Assembly (NCBI GenBank): GCA_964397295.1
Contig: CAYNJG010000039.1
Coordinates: 1 to 41,450, forward strand
DNA length: 41,450 nucleotides
Direction: 5' to 3'
Source of the DNA: CAYNJG01 sp964397295
GTDB lineage: Bacteria > Planctomycetota > Planctomycetia > Pirellulales > Pirellulaceae
The notes below the pieces were generated by a model. That model was not told where the DNA came from. It saw only the letters and a list, made by a program, of their open reading frames with translations, and made no database searches. The translations under genes and the position numbers were made by a program. Below are positions 26,670 to 35,933 of this stretch, piece after piece (position 1 is the first letter of the stretch; each line of letters begins with the position of its first letter).

Positions 26670-29600
26670 CAGTTGGTTTTCTCGAGTTCGCTGAAGTAGG
26701 TGTCGAGCCCCGAGCGATACTCAACAGGATAGCCCGCCGAAATCGCACCGGTCGTTTGTTGCGTTGAACGATTAGTCCGCTGTGCGTTCGCCTCGTCTCC
26801 GCGACCAATGAGCGCTAGAGCTGACTCCTCTGTGTCGCCTTCGCCACCGCTGCCGGGCTGAGAACCGCCGCCGCCCTTCGAGTTTTTCTTCGGAGGCGGT
26901 TTACGCTGGACTTGAAGAAGCAGCTCGATGATTTCCGTTTCAGCGGCAATAGTGTGGGAGCCTGTATCGTGTGACGTGAGTAAATCCGTCACCTCTGTCA
27001 TGATAGTCCCGACTCGGCGGAGCATTTGTTTTTCTGTTGGGAACGACACACCCTTGGTTTCTTCAAGTTCTTCGATGTCTTTCAGCGTCTTGGTATTCAT
27101 TTCCGAAATCTGGACTTGTGTAGCCGCAAGTGATTCGGAACGCTTGCCGTGTTTCGCTTGCCCCATCGCCTCGCGTACTTGGTCGGTCGCTCGGGTTTCT
27201 TCTCGTAGGTCAATTTCTTTTTCGAGAATCTTCATTACGTCGAGAACGATGGAAGGAGACAAACTGCCTCCTTTGGAGCCCGGCGGTGCCGCGCCCCCGC
27301 TCGGTCATCCAGGGCCAACGAGTTGCTCCGCCCAGCGGTCGAACGTATCCGCCCAGAATTCGGCGTGGCTTATGGATTGGCCGTGTAGGTTTACGTCCAC
27401 GAGTTCGGAGAGGTTGTCGAGGCGAGCCATGACTTCCAGTTCTTCCATTTCGCGAATAACGGTTCCAAACTTGCCTTGCTGAACACGTTGGTAATACGCT
27501 TCCAGGTCGCTCTTGATCGTAGCCAGATTTTTGCCTTCTTCACGTTCACGATCGACAATCGCAGTGGTCGTATCAAGCTGCCTGCCAGTCAGCTGTGCTT
27601 TTTTGCGTCCAAACTTTTCAGCAAGCGAGTTGTTTAGCTCGCGAGCGACTTCGGTCTGTCGCCGCGAAGCTGCTTTCAAGCGTTTCACAAACGTGCTGCC
27701 TTCTAGGTTGTCGAGGATTCGCTGCAACTCTTCGGCGACTTTCGTGAACTCGTCGAGAAGTGACTCTTGTGCCTGGATAGCGTCGTCGAGTGCCTCTTGC
27801 ATTTCGGGCTGCGGCTGCGGTTGCTCGTCTTTAGGGCCTTTCGGTGTGTCACCATAGACTGTGGTGCTAGGTAGTCCGAACTTTGGAGATCCGCCCGGCG
27901 GTGACTTTTGCTCGCCGTTCTTTTTCTCGTCTTCCGACTTGTCGCCCTGGTACATCGACGATTCGACATCGACAATTGAAGGTGTCGGTGGGTTAGATTG
28001 GGAGTCGTCGTCTTGCTTCTTCGTGTCGTCTGAGCCGGATGATGCTTCCGAGTCACGGTTGTTGCCGACCTTCGGAGCCGATGGGCTGTCAGAATCCTTC
28101 GACGGTTTCCCGGATTTGCCGTCGCTCTTTGGTTTGCTCGAAGCGGCCTTCTTCAATAGGTCTGCCACGCTGGGCATGCGGTTCTTTGCCAAGTCGTCTA
28201 AGGTGGCGACCATTTCGGCTAAGCCTTCCATCGTCGTTATGTTGAACTGATCGTTGCGAGCTGCTTCTTTGATCAGCTGTTTTCCCGTCATCGCAACGGA
28301 CGCTAGATGTCTTCCGTTTAGGCTCTCGGCCGCGGCTTGCGTTTCGATGCGCTGGCGATTGGATTTTTGCTCGAGTTCGTTGGCGGGTAGTTCTCGTAGT
28401 GCTTTGTTTCCTTCGAAGAGTTGAATCTCCCGTTCATACACTCCCTGTGCCTTGCGTGACCAAAGCTTCATGCGTTCTGCGAGCCAGTTCGCGTGGTCTT
28501 GTTGGCTCAGCACGAACAGCGTGTACGGCGGAGAGTAAACTCGTTCGCGACCGGGTAGGTAATCTTTTGCGTACAGACGAACTTGTAGTGTTTGTGGTCC
28601 TATTTCTTCGCGTGTAGGACTGAACGTTGCTTTGGTGGTCAGGTTTGCTGCTTCAGGAGTACCTGTTGCAATTATCGCTTCGCCGTGATCGGGTGTTGGG
28701 TTCGTGAGGGCATCGCGTAAGCCTTGCCATTCGATGCCTATTTCTTGCACACCAAAATCGTCATCAGCCTGGACTTCAAAAGTAAGCACTTCGTCAACCA
28801 GTACCACTTGCTGGCGGGCTAACTGGCTACAGAGCACGTTCGGTGGCAAATCATCGTGCGTTTCAATCTTTAGCTCGAATGGTTTTTTGGGGCCGAGGCT
28901 ATGTTTGTCCGACCAATCCAGTAGTAGTGTTTCGCTGGCTTCAAGCGTTACAGGTTGGGTTTCAAATTGTTGTGAGAGGACTCGTGCAGCTTGACCATTC
29001 AGCGACGCGCGTTCGAGTTCCCTTGAGGCAGACGCAAGAAGTTGGGTTTTCGATCCCTTCAACACAGTAAGTGTGCCGGCACGAACGTCTTTGGTGAGTC
29101 TATCCGTGTACTGCAAGTACTCAGGCAGCTTGACGGTGGCTGTTATCTCAGTCAATTCAGGGCGTCGCTTGGGTTGTACTTGGATTTTCTTTTTTGCGTC
29201 GCCGGCAGAAATTGATAGTACGCCGGCCTGTTGTTGTGGCGGGAGTGCGAATGCATAGGCAGACTCCGTTAGATTCGCCTTCATCTGCGGCTGGTTTCCC
29301 AGTTGAGCCTTCGCTGACTTCGGTGACCAGTCTGTGTCGTCAGACAGGTTGGCCACGACATCGAACGATTCACCGAAAGGCACAACGAGTTCGTTCTTCA
29401 TCGGACTAAGCTGCGCAAACGTATACCGCGGCGTATCCTTGAGCGGAAACATCCATCGTTTCAATGTACTGAATCCGGCTGCGGGAATGACGAACAGCAA
29501 AAGCAACGCCATGATCGCTGGGATCGCGGTTGCCCATGTCCAGGCTTTGTGGCGTGGGTTCGGTACTGCATCGTCGAAGGACGTGTCTTTAATGTCTTCA

Positions 29601-30001
29601 TCGACTTGTCGCAATGCAGCGGCACAAAGTGCAGCGGAGCGGTCTTGCTCAACGTCGCTATTGGCGAGTTCGATAATGCCCAGCATGCGGTCCGACAAAC
29701 GTGGCATCTGGTGCTTAAGCAGTCTTGCCAGTTGTTCGAGTTTGCGAGTTTTCCAGAGCCAGCGGTGGCACTTCAAGGGAAAGAAGACGCCGAGTCCAAG
29801 CGAGCCAACGCACAGCAATGCCAGCCGCAACCATCCGGGAGTCTCAATGAAGCGATCCAGCACAAAGACCAAAAGGTACGTCGCAATCAATCCGAAGATC
29901 GCGGCGCAGATTCCCTCGATGAGTTTGATCTTCCAGACCCGTTGCTGAAATCTAGCAAGTTTCTGCCGAGTTCCGTCCGGAAGTTTCAAACGCGCTGTCA
30001 T
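26669..30001 (-). CDS. Predicted selenoprotein: DUF4175-like membrane protein with in-frame UGA
   Basis: Minus-strand frames 30001-27305 and 27262-26669 are in the same phase, separated only by TGA at 27307-27305, with no other stop between. Read as selenocysteine they give one 1110-residue protein with U899 in VGPGUPSGG. Three membrane helices (about 28-52, 58-77, 150-175) precede a large extracytoplasmic part with beta-domains, helical bundles and a Pro/Ser/Asp-rich linker (about 640-740). After the UGA come SLSPSIVLDVMKILEKEIDL, ETEIIELLL and DSALALIG-like ESALALIG, which in recalled planctomycete homologues belong to the same polypeptide. Alternative: a separate gene starting at TTG 27262, which has AAAGGAGG just upstream. 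A hairpin 27276-27302 follows the UGA. Confidence 0.74.
27276..27302 (-). promoter_or_regulatory. Candidate SECIS hairpin for the UGA at 27307
   Basis: On the minus strand, outer arms GAGC/GCTC and inner arms GGCG/CGCC are separated by a small GGG/GG internal loop, with an apical loop CGGCAC. The apical loop starts 14 bases after the UGA, slightly nearer than the described 16-37 range, and has G at position 2. Weaker than the hairpin at 11727. Confidence 0.45.
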
Positions 30002-30141
30002 CGATTGGCCAGGCTGTGGTGATGGGGCGGGAGGGAGTCAAAGTCCTTGTCAAACTATTTTAAGGCCTGCCAGCCAGATTCGGAAGCGAATTAAAAACAC
30101 GGTATTTAGAGGGCTTTTCACCCCTGCAGCGGTCGGGCGTT

Positions 30142-30492
30142 TCATTTGCTGAGGTAGTGCATAAAAGTGATTGCGAAAGTCGGGATATGCATAGAGCCGT
30201 AGAGTCCGATGATCGCAGCCCAAATTGCGAGTCGGCGTGGTGGATGGATCGCCCCGATGAGGCCCAAAAGAAAGCCCAGTGCGCACGCGATAAGTGAAAG
30301 CGCCATGCAGTACAGCATGAATACGTGGCTTGCAGTGAAGTTCCGAACGACAACGGGTAGCGTTATCAAGCCGCTCAATCCGAGACATGAAGTCGCCAAG
30401 GCGATGCTACTGATATTGTTTTGGCTATTGCGTTTCGGCGAACTAGACTTGGGCGAACTGGTGTTGGGCGAATCGTAAGGGTTGTCTTTCAT
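30142..30492 (-). CDS. Small planctomycete membrane protein
   Basis: This 116-residue protein opens MKDNPYDSPNTSSPK, the NPYxSP start often seen in small planctomycete membrane proteins. It has a Ser/Pro/Lys-rich cytoplasmic head of about 30 residues and then about three hydrophobic helices (LATSCLGLSGLITLPVVV, FMLYCMALSLIACALGFLLG, LAIWAAIIGLYGSM). It has no recognisable enzyme motif. It lies between the Gfo/Idh gene (7 bases away) and the DUF4175-like gene (140 bases), same strand. Function unknown. Confidence 0.75.
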   Translation of the reverse strand: MKDNPYDSPNTSSPKSSSPKRNSQNNISSIALATSCLGLSGLITLPVVVRNFTASHVFMLYCMALSLIACALGFLLGLIGAIHPPRRLAIWAAIIGLYGSMHIPTFAITFMHYLSK

Positions 30493-30499
30493 GCGATCG

Positions 30500-31720
30500 T
30501 TATTGAAGCATCGTCAACGGATTGCGCCGATTCTTCAACGGAAGCTCCACGGACTTTCCCAGTCGGTGCGACTCAAACACACCCGCGATCATTTCGACAG
30601 TCTTTCGTGCTTCGTAAATGTTTGCGATCGGCTGTCGGTCTTCTTCGATGCTGGCAATTAGATCTTTCACGGCGAGTACGTTCCCTTCGTGTAAGCCGCC
30701 GCTGGAAATCGTTTCCGGGACTCCGATACCACCGGAGTTAACACGTTTCCATTGTTGGTCCGAACGGCCGGTGGACCAGCTAGACGCAGGCAAGTACAGC
30801 GTCAGTGGCAGCGAACCGGTGTCGTAGAGTTCGATGACGCCCTTCGTTCCTTGAATGCGAATGCCGAAGCGACTGGGTTTGCCCTGAGCACCGCGTTTTG
30901 AATCCCAGTACCCGTTGACGCCGATTCCTAGCCGATACATGGCGTGGATCTCATCGCCCGCCAGCGGGCCGATGCCTTCGGCGCCCTCTTGTACATCAGC
31001 TGCGGTGACAAGGTTGCCGGCTTTATAGACTTGGGCGTAGCAGCTTTTCGCTCCGCCACCAAACAGGCTCATCAAATCCAGCATGTGCGTTCCGAGGACC
31101 CACAGGTCTTCACCGCCGCCGCGGCGATCGTCTTTTCCACGTGCTCGGATTTCGACAATCTCTCCAAGATCGTCGTCGGCAATCATCTGGGAAATGATTC
31201 TTACTTGGGGGCTGTATCGGTTTTGAGTTGCCATCGCCAGTTTAGTGCCACTCTTTTCACAAGCGGCGATCATCTCGTCGGCCTGTTGCAGGTTTTGGCA
31301 CATCGGCTTCTCTAGATAGATGCCTTTCACGCCCGCATCCGCAGCGGCAACCACCATGTCGCGGTGCTGGTCGAGCCATCGTGGTCCAACGGCAACCAGA
31401 TCTGGCTTGGTCTGAGTCAGCATTTGCTTGTAGTCAGCAAAACCTTTCACGCCGAGTCGCCTAGAAGTCTTATTGAGGCCCTCCGGCTGAGCGTCAGCAA
31501 TGGCCACTAGTTCTGCTGCATCAACGTCAGCCCATACTTTTTCCATGCCGTGACCGTAGTTCCCACGACCCGTATGACCAATGACAACCGCTCGGTACTT
31601 CCGTTTCGGTTCCGCTGCGACGGCGTGCAAGCCGGCCGCGGACAGTGTTGCGAGCGCTGTTGTCGCGTGAAGTGTTTGGCGATGAAAGGCACGTCGCGAT
31701 GGTCTGGTCGATTCCGGCAT
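30500..31720 (-). CDS. Gfo/Idh/MocA family oxidoreductase, Tat-exported
   Basis: This 406-residue protein starts with an RR-containing leader (SRRAFHRQT then a hydrophobic region to AVAAEPK), typical of Tat-exported oxidoreductases in planctomycetes. The Rossmann part begins RAVVIGHTGRGNYG, and the EKP motif (LEKPMCQN, 137-139) places it in the Gfo/Idh/MocA family of NAD(P)-dependent sugar or inositol dehydrogenases or glycosidases. The C-terminal part has GGGEDLWVLGTHMLDLMSLF. It follows the 1366-residue gene by only 3 bases. Substrate unknown. Confidence 0.93.
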   Translation of the reverse strand: MPESTRPSRRAFHRQTLHATTALATLSAAGLHAVAAEPKRKYRAVVIGHTGRGNYGHGMEKVWADVDAAELVAIADAQPEGLNKTSRRLGVKGFADYKQMLTQTKPDLVAVGPRWLDQHRDMVVAAADAGVKGIYLEKPMCQNLQQADEMIAACEKSGTKLAMATQNRYSPQVRIISQMIADDDLGEIVEIRARGKDDRRGGGEDLWVLGTHMLDLMSLFGGGAKSCYAQVYKAGNLVTAADVQEGAEGIGPLAGDEIHAMYRLGIGVNGYWDSKRGAQGKPSRFGIRIQGTKGVIELYDTGSLPLTLYLPASSWSTGRSDQQWKRVNSGGIGVPETISSGGLHEGNVLAVKDLIASIEEDRQPIANIYEARKTVEMIAGVFESHRLGKSVELPLKNRRNPLTMLQ

Positions 31721-31723
31721 GTA

Positions 31724-34700
31724 TTACCCCTTGGCTCGTTTGGCCCATTCCCCGGCGATGTCGCGGAGCTTGGGTTCTTCAGTGCCGTTAGCGTCGCCGA
31801 AGTAGTAGCTTTCAATTCGATTGATTGACGTAGATAGTTCTTCTTTGCGTTTCGGTGTGAGACCGTTGTTGGCTTCGATGTCTTTGAGAAGTCCAAGTAC
31901 CGTGAACGGCGTGACTTCTTCGGGCACCGCAAACCGAGCTTTTCGTTCAGTCTTCTCTTGTGGAATCAGAGCGATTATCAAGCCAAGAAGTGCGACGCTG
32001 CCCAACGCGATGCCAACAGTCCACCAAATCCAGGCATTAGATGTTTCGCCGTATTGCTCTTCCAGCGAAATGCTTTCCTCAACCGATTCTAGGTCTGCGT
32101 CAACGAAACGCTGGTACATGATTGCGTCATCCAAAAGTGTGTCCTTCTCTTCATCGCGAGCAAGCATGTCTTCTTGTTTGATCGCGGCGAATTGGAATGA
32201 CTTGGGATGCTCGGCTAGCCCTTCTTTGCCGTTCATTGTGACCAACCAGGTCCGTTCGGAAACCACTACGTTATCTGCGCTGTCCGGATCGAATCGAGAG
32301 ATGGAGATTCCCTGATCTTCGATGCTATCGACATCAAATTCGTCTGGGTTCACGTCGACGATTTCTTCGAGGTTCGGAATCAAACCTTGTCCGATCGCTT
32401 TGACTTCCAAAATCAGTTTTCCTTCGTCGGCCTGACGTTCATCCAGTGTTTGCGTAATCTTCAGATTTTGCACCGGTCGAGAACTTGGCTTCGTCGTCGC
32501 GTCTACGGGCACAATGGAAGACTCAACAGGCAGGACTGCGTAGCCGGATGTGTCCAGAAAGTCTAAGTCGAGTCGAACGGGTGCGATTTGGTCAACTTCA
32601 GGGCCGCGTGCTTTAAGCAGCAAATAGGCGTATGGAGTCGTTCGCCATCCGTACTCTTCCATGGCCCGAGAGTTTACGTCTTCGGATTGGAATGTCACTG
32701 ACAGAATATCGAACTTCTCTTCGAGTGCGTCAGTGACGATTTCTTCGAATTTGTCTCGGTAGTTTTCGGTGGGACGGCCATAGTTGTAGTAGTAGGTGTT
32801 TCCGTTGTTTTGGTTTTGCAAATATTTGCCAAAACCACCCGCCTCACGTTCGATCTCTCGGGTGTGTACCAAGTTGACGAAGACGCCAAACGGCTCTTCG
32901 CCGACGACATCACTGCCATCGACCTCGGTCTCTAAGCGGATTTCGCTCACGAGATCGTTGTAGTAGTCGAATACTTTCTTGGCTTCGTAGGCAGCCTTTT
33001 GATCGCCAATCATTTCGAAGCCTGTCTTGAGATATCGATACTTCACGGCTGGCTTGATGGAACTCATGCGAGTGAAGAGCGTATTCGCGAAAAGTTTCAG
33101 ATGCCGTTCTGCTTGTTGTTTAGGCAACGTCATCAAAGCTTCTTTGATTTTCGCCGGCTGCGTTAGATCGGGCTGCTTCTTGTCGTCCACACGCCCAAGG
33201 TCGACGGCGCCCAGGCTTGCATACCACCAGGTTTCGAAAACTTTGGTTGTCTCTTCGTCTTCTTCAATCTCCTTGGCAGATGCGACGTAGAGATCGGCTG
33301 CCTTTCTGAAGTCTTCAAACGATTTTTCGCGGCGTTTTGAGAAGCTAGAGTCTTTCTCTAGCTCGGCCTTGTATTCGTTCTCATCGTGATTGATCGAAGC
33401 CAACGCCAACTGCAACGACCAGTCTTCTGGATGTTTCTTCCGCCCGTCGGTTATTACGTTGCGAGCCACTTGGTAGCCACGTAGGACTTCGGCTTTGATG
33501 TCTTTTTTCTTTCGATTCGTTTTGTTCTTTTTCTGAGTAGCCGGATCTCGCCAGATCGTCAGCAAATTTGCACGCATCTGGTTTGCCATTTCCGCCAGCG
33601 TTTCGGGCTCCATGGTGTCGAGTGAGCCGAACACCTTTTCAATGGCTCCAAGGTGGTAGACCTCCGCTTGGCTGTGGCAATTCGTGAATGCTTTGGCTAG
33701 TAGTTCTTCGTCCAGTTCCACCGGCAATGCGCGGAGCTTCTTCACGAGCGCCGAGAGTTCTTCAAGATTCCGTTGCTGCTTGGAACGCGTTAGCGGAATG
33801 CCCTCGGCTTTGCGTTCATAGCCATACATGTACATGTAAGAACTTGTTCGCCGCTTACTGGCGTTGGGATCGTGGTTCTCCGTCCAGACGCGGATGTATT
33901 CATCGACGAGGTCTTGGCCAATTTCAGGGTGCGATTTTGCCAGAGCCTCGATGTAGGGATACGCCAGTTCGTCTTCTGCAACCTTCAGGTAAAGTTGCGA
34001 ATAGAGCATGTCATACTTTGGGCGCATGCCTGCAGGTACAAGCTTGATCCAATCTCCGCTCGGACGAACCTCTAGCAGATCACCCGTTCGAATAGCTTTC
34101 GCCGCGTTGCTTGTTGTGCGATTCCGGTAGTAATAAGGGTCGTAGTAAAAGTTGCCGTAGACGTCGCGTTGCATATCCTGCAAAAGCGTCTTTGAATCAT
34201 CGTTCTGATAGGAATGCTCGCCTTCCTTCAGCCAGTTCTCGGCGAGCAGTGAAAGGTTGGCCTTCCATTCTTTCGCCCTGTCTGGAGATGCTTCAAGCAA
34301 CGCTTCAACAGCTGTGTGTTGAAGTTGCAGGCTCTTGAGCCGAAATGTTGGATCTCGCGGTTTGGTCTGGAGCCCCTGGGCCGTCGCGGTGCCGATGGAC
34401 GCGATGATCTCCATGCCGCGTTCGGAGTCTTTCGTGAAACTCTCTTCCAGCCATGTTTGCCCAACTTCCTCTTTGATCTGAGGTGCTAGTTCGACTGCGC
34501 GTTTGAGTGCTTCTTCCTTCTCCTCTTTCTTGATGTCTTTCGACCCGAGGATCGCTTGCGTCACCTCCCATGCACTTTCGAGGTTCTCGCGTTTCTTCTC
34601 TTCCTGATTGAGTGCCAAGTAGTACCGCGACAACATATTGAGTGCTTCGTGGTCCTCTTTTTCTTTCGCTTCGTCTAGCGAAGGTAGGAATTCGGCGATC

Positions 34701-35824
34701 TTCAGAGGCCGATTAGCGCCCAAGATGAGTTTTGCGGCCTGGCGTTGTGTGAGCTTCGCGTCGTCACCCTCCGAGTAAGCCTTCAGCGATTTGAGGAGTT
34801 CTTCCAGCACGTTTCCTTTTGCCAGTGCGTTTCGAAGAAGACCACTAAGCGACCGGAGTTCCGCGTCTTCAATTTCGTACGGAGCGATGTCGGCGAGGGC
34901 AATGAGGTCTTCGTTGTCGAATGTGTTTTTTTCCAAGTAACGACGAAGATTCGATGGAACCGGTGGCGGAGCGGGCATACCAGGGCGGGGTGGTTGTTTC
35001 CCGGGACCAGCGAGCAGCGATTGAAGGAGCCGCGAGTAGGCGGCTTTACCAAGTTCTTCATCAAAGCCTGCGAGAAACGTCTTCGCTTCAGCCCATTCGC
35101 CAAGCGTGACGTCTCGCTGGAATTTCTTCAGGCTTTTGTCGAAGGCTTTTTTGGCTTCGGCTTGCTTTTCGGTCTCTTCTTTTTGTTTTTTCTCTTCTTC
35201 GGTGGGTTCTTTCTTCTCTTCTTCTTCGGCCTCTTCTTCCGTGAGTTCGTCGATGATGTCTTGTGGAAGCATGAATCGCCGACCATCAAGCGTGTCAACG
35301 ACCACACCTTCTTCGTTCTTGGATCGGAGTAGTCCGCGAATCACAATGCCGTCGGTGGTCTTGATCGTCACGGAGACTAGCTCTTCTTCCTCTTCTTCTT
35401 TTTCATCCTCTTCGCCTTCGGGTGTGGACCATGCCTTGAGTATCGAGGAGGGGCGGCGATCGAAGTTGAGCTTCTTCAACTGAGTCAGTCGTTCCTTTTT
35501 GCGTTTCGCAGCGTCGGCTTTGCGTTTCTTTTCTGCGGCCTTTCGTTTGGTTTCTTCCGCAAGCGCTTTCGCTTCTGCAGCCTGCTTTTCTTTTTCTTCC
35601 TCGGTCAGCTCCTCGGCAGGCTCGTCTTTGCCTGTTGCTTCGCCTTCGGCAGTGTCTGTTTCGGCTTCAGGCTCATCATCTTCTTCTGCCAATGGATTCT
35701 GAGTGGCTGGTGCGATCGTGATCGCCGGTTGTGCTGGGACGAGTTGAGCGGCGCGTTGCTGCGCAGACCCAATCGTTGCAAAGAGCAGCAGGAGGAAGAG
35801 TGCCAGAGTTCGTGGGCTATTCAT
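31724..35824 (-). CDS. Giant exported single-pass protein with a Glu/Lys-rich coiled coil
   Basis: This 1366-residue protein has a signal peptide (TLALFLLLLFATIGSAQQ), then about residues 45-125 of highly charged Glu/Lys/Ala coiled-coil sequence (AEEDDEPEAETDTAEGEA and onward), a second charged stretch near 190-235, a long helical TPR/HEAT-like region to about 950, a beta-rich part, one membrane helix (about 1265-1287) and an 80-residue cytoplasmic tail. I recognise no enzyme domain. Such proteins occur in planctomycete envelope clusters. The gene sits between the terminator of the small TPR-like gene and the Gfo/Idh gene. It may be a structural or scaffolding envelope component. Confidence 0.85.
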   Translation of the reverse strand: MNSPRTLALFLLLLFATIGSAQQRAAQLVPAQPAITIAPATQNPLAEEDDEPEAETDTAEGEATGKDEPAEELTEEEKEKQAAEAKALAEETKRKAAEKKRKADAAKRKKERLTQLKKLNFDRRPSSILKAWSTPEGEEDEKEEEEEELVSVTIKTTDGIVIRGLLRSKNEEGVVVDTLDGRRFMLPQDIIDELTEEEAEEEEKKEPTEEEKKQKEETEKQAEAKKAFDKSLKKFQRDVTLGEWAEAKTFLAGFDEELGKAAYSRLLQSLLAGPGKQPPRPGMPAPPPVPSNLRRYLEKNTFDNEDLIALADIAPYEIEDAELRSLSGLLRNALAKGNVLEELLKSLKAYSEGDDAKLTQRQAAKLILGANRPLKIAEFLPSLDEAKEKEDHEALNMLSRYYLALNQEEKKRENLESAWEVTQAILGSKDIKKEEKEEALKRAVELAPQIKEEVGQTWLEESFTKDSERGMEIIASIGTATAQGLQTKPRDPTFRLKSLQLQHTAVEALLEASPDRAKEWKANLSLLAENWLKEGEHSYQNDDSKTLLQDMQRDVYGNFYYDPYYYRNRTTSNAAKAIRTGDLLEVRPSGDWIKLVPAGMRPKYDMLYSQLYLKVAEDELAYPYIEALAKSHPEIGQDLVDEYIRVWTENHDPNASKRRTSSYMYMYGYERKAEGIPLTRSKQQRNLEELSALVKKLRALPVELDEELLAKAFTNCHSQAEVYHLGAIEKVFGSLDTMEPETLAEMANQMRANLLTIWRDPATQKKNKTNRKKKDIKAEVLRGYQVARNVITDGRKKHPEDWSLQLALASINHDENEYKAELEKDSSFSKRREKSFEDFRKAADLYVASAKEIEEDEETTKVFETWWYASLGAVDLGRVDDKKQPDLTQPAKIKEALMTLPKQQAERHLKLFANTLFTRMSSIKPAVKYRYLKTGFEMIGDQKAAYEAKKVFDYYNDLVSEIRLETEVDGSDVVGEEPFGVFVNLVHTREIEREAGGFGKYLQNQNNGNTYYYNYGRPTENYRDKFEEIVTDALEEKFDILSVTFQSEDVNSRAMEEYGWRTTPYAYLLLKARGPEVDQIAPVRLDLDFLDTSGYAVLPVESSIVPVDATTKPSSRPVQNLKITQTLDERQADEGKLILEVKAIGQGLIPNLEEIVDVNPDEFDVDSIEDQGISISRFDPDSADNVVVSERTWLVTMNGKEGLAEHPKSFQFAAIKQEDMLARDEEKDTLLDDAIMYQRFVDADLESVEESISLEEQYGETSNAWIWWTVGIALGSVALLGLIIALIPQEKTERKARFAVPEEVTPFTVLGLLKDIEANNGLTPKRKEELSTSINRIESYYFGDANGTEEPKLRDIAGEWAKRAKG

Positions 35825-35887
35825 ATTGCTTGCTTCGCGTCTAGTGAACTGAAGAGGAATGTTTGCGAACGATGACCCAATAAAAAA

Positions 35888-35912
35888 GGTCGGAGAGAAA
35901 ATCTCTCCGACC
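35888..35912 (-). terminator. Strong intrinsic terminator of the small TPR-like gene
   Basis: GGTCGGAGAG (35888-35897) and CTCTCCGACC (35903-35912) form a perfect 10-bp stem with a 5-base loop, followed on the minus strand by TTTTTTA. It lies 21 bases beyond the TAG at 35934. Measured from the first TGA at 36054 it would be about 140 bases away, so its place supports readthrough of the two UGA codons. Confidence 0.93.
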
Positions 35913-35933
35913 TGCTGATTTTCTCAGACAATG

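Noticed and set aside
27262..27307. Two separate genes instead of one selenoprotein
   Set aside because: Not fully rejected. The TTG at 27262 has a good ribosome site, but the same phase, the lack of stops and the recalled continuous family favour one protein.
34745..35702. Several plus-strand frames rich in Phe/Ser over the giant gene
   Set aside because: They are antisense images of the Glu/Lys-rich coiled coil.
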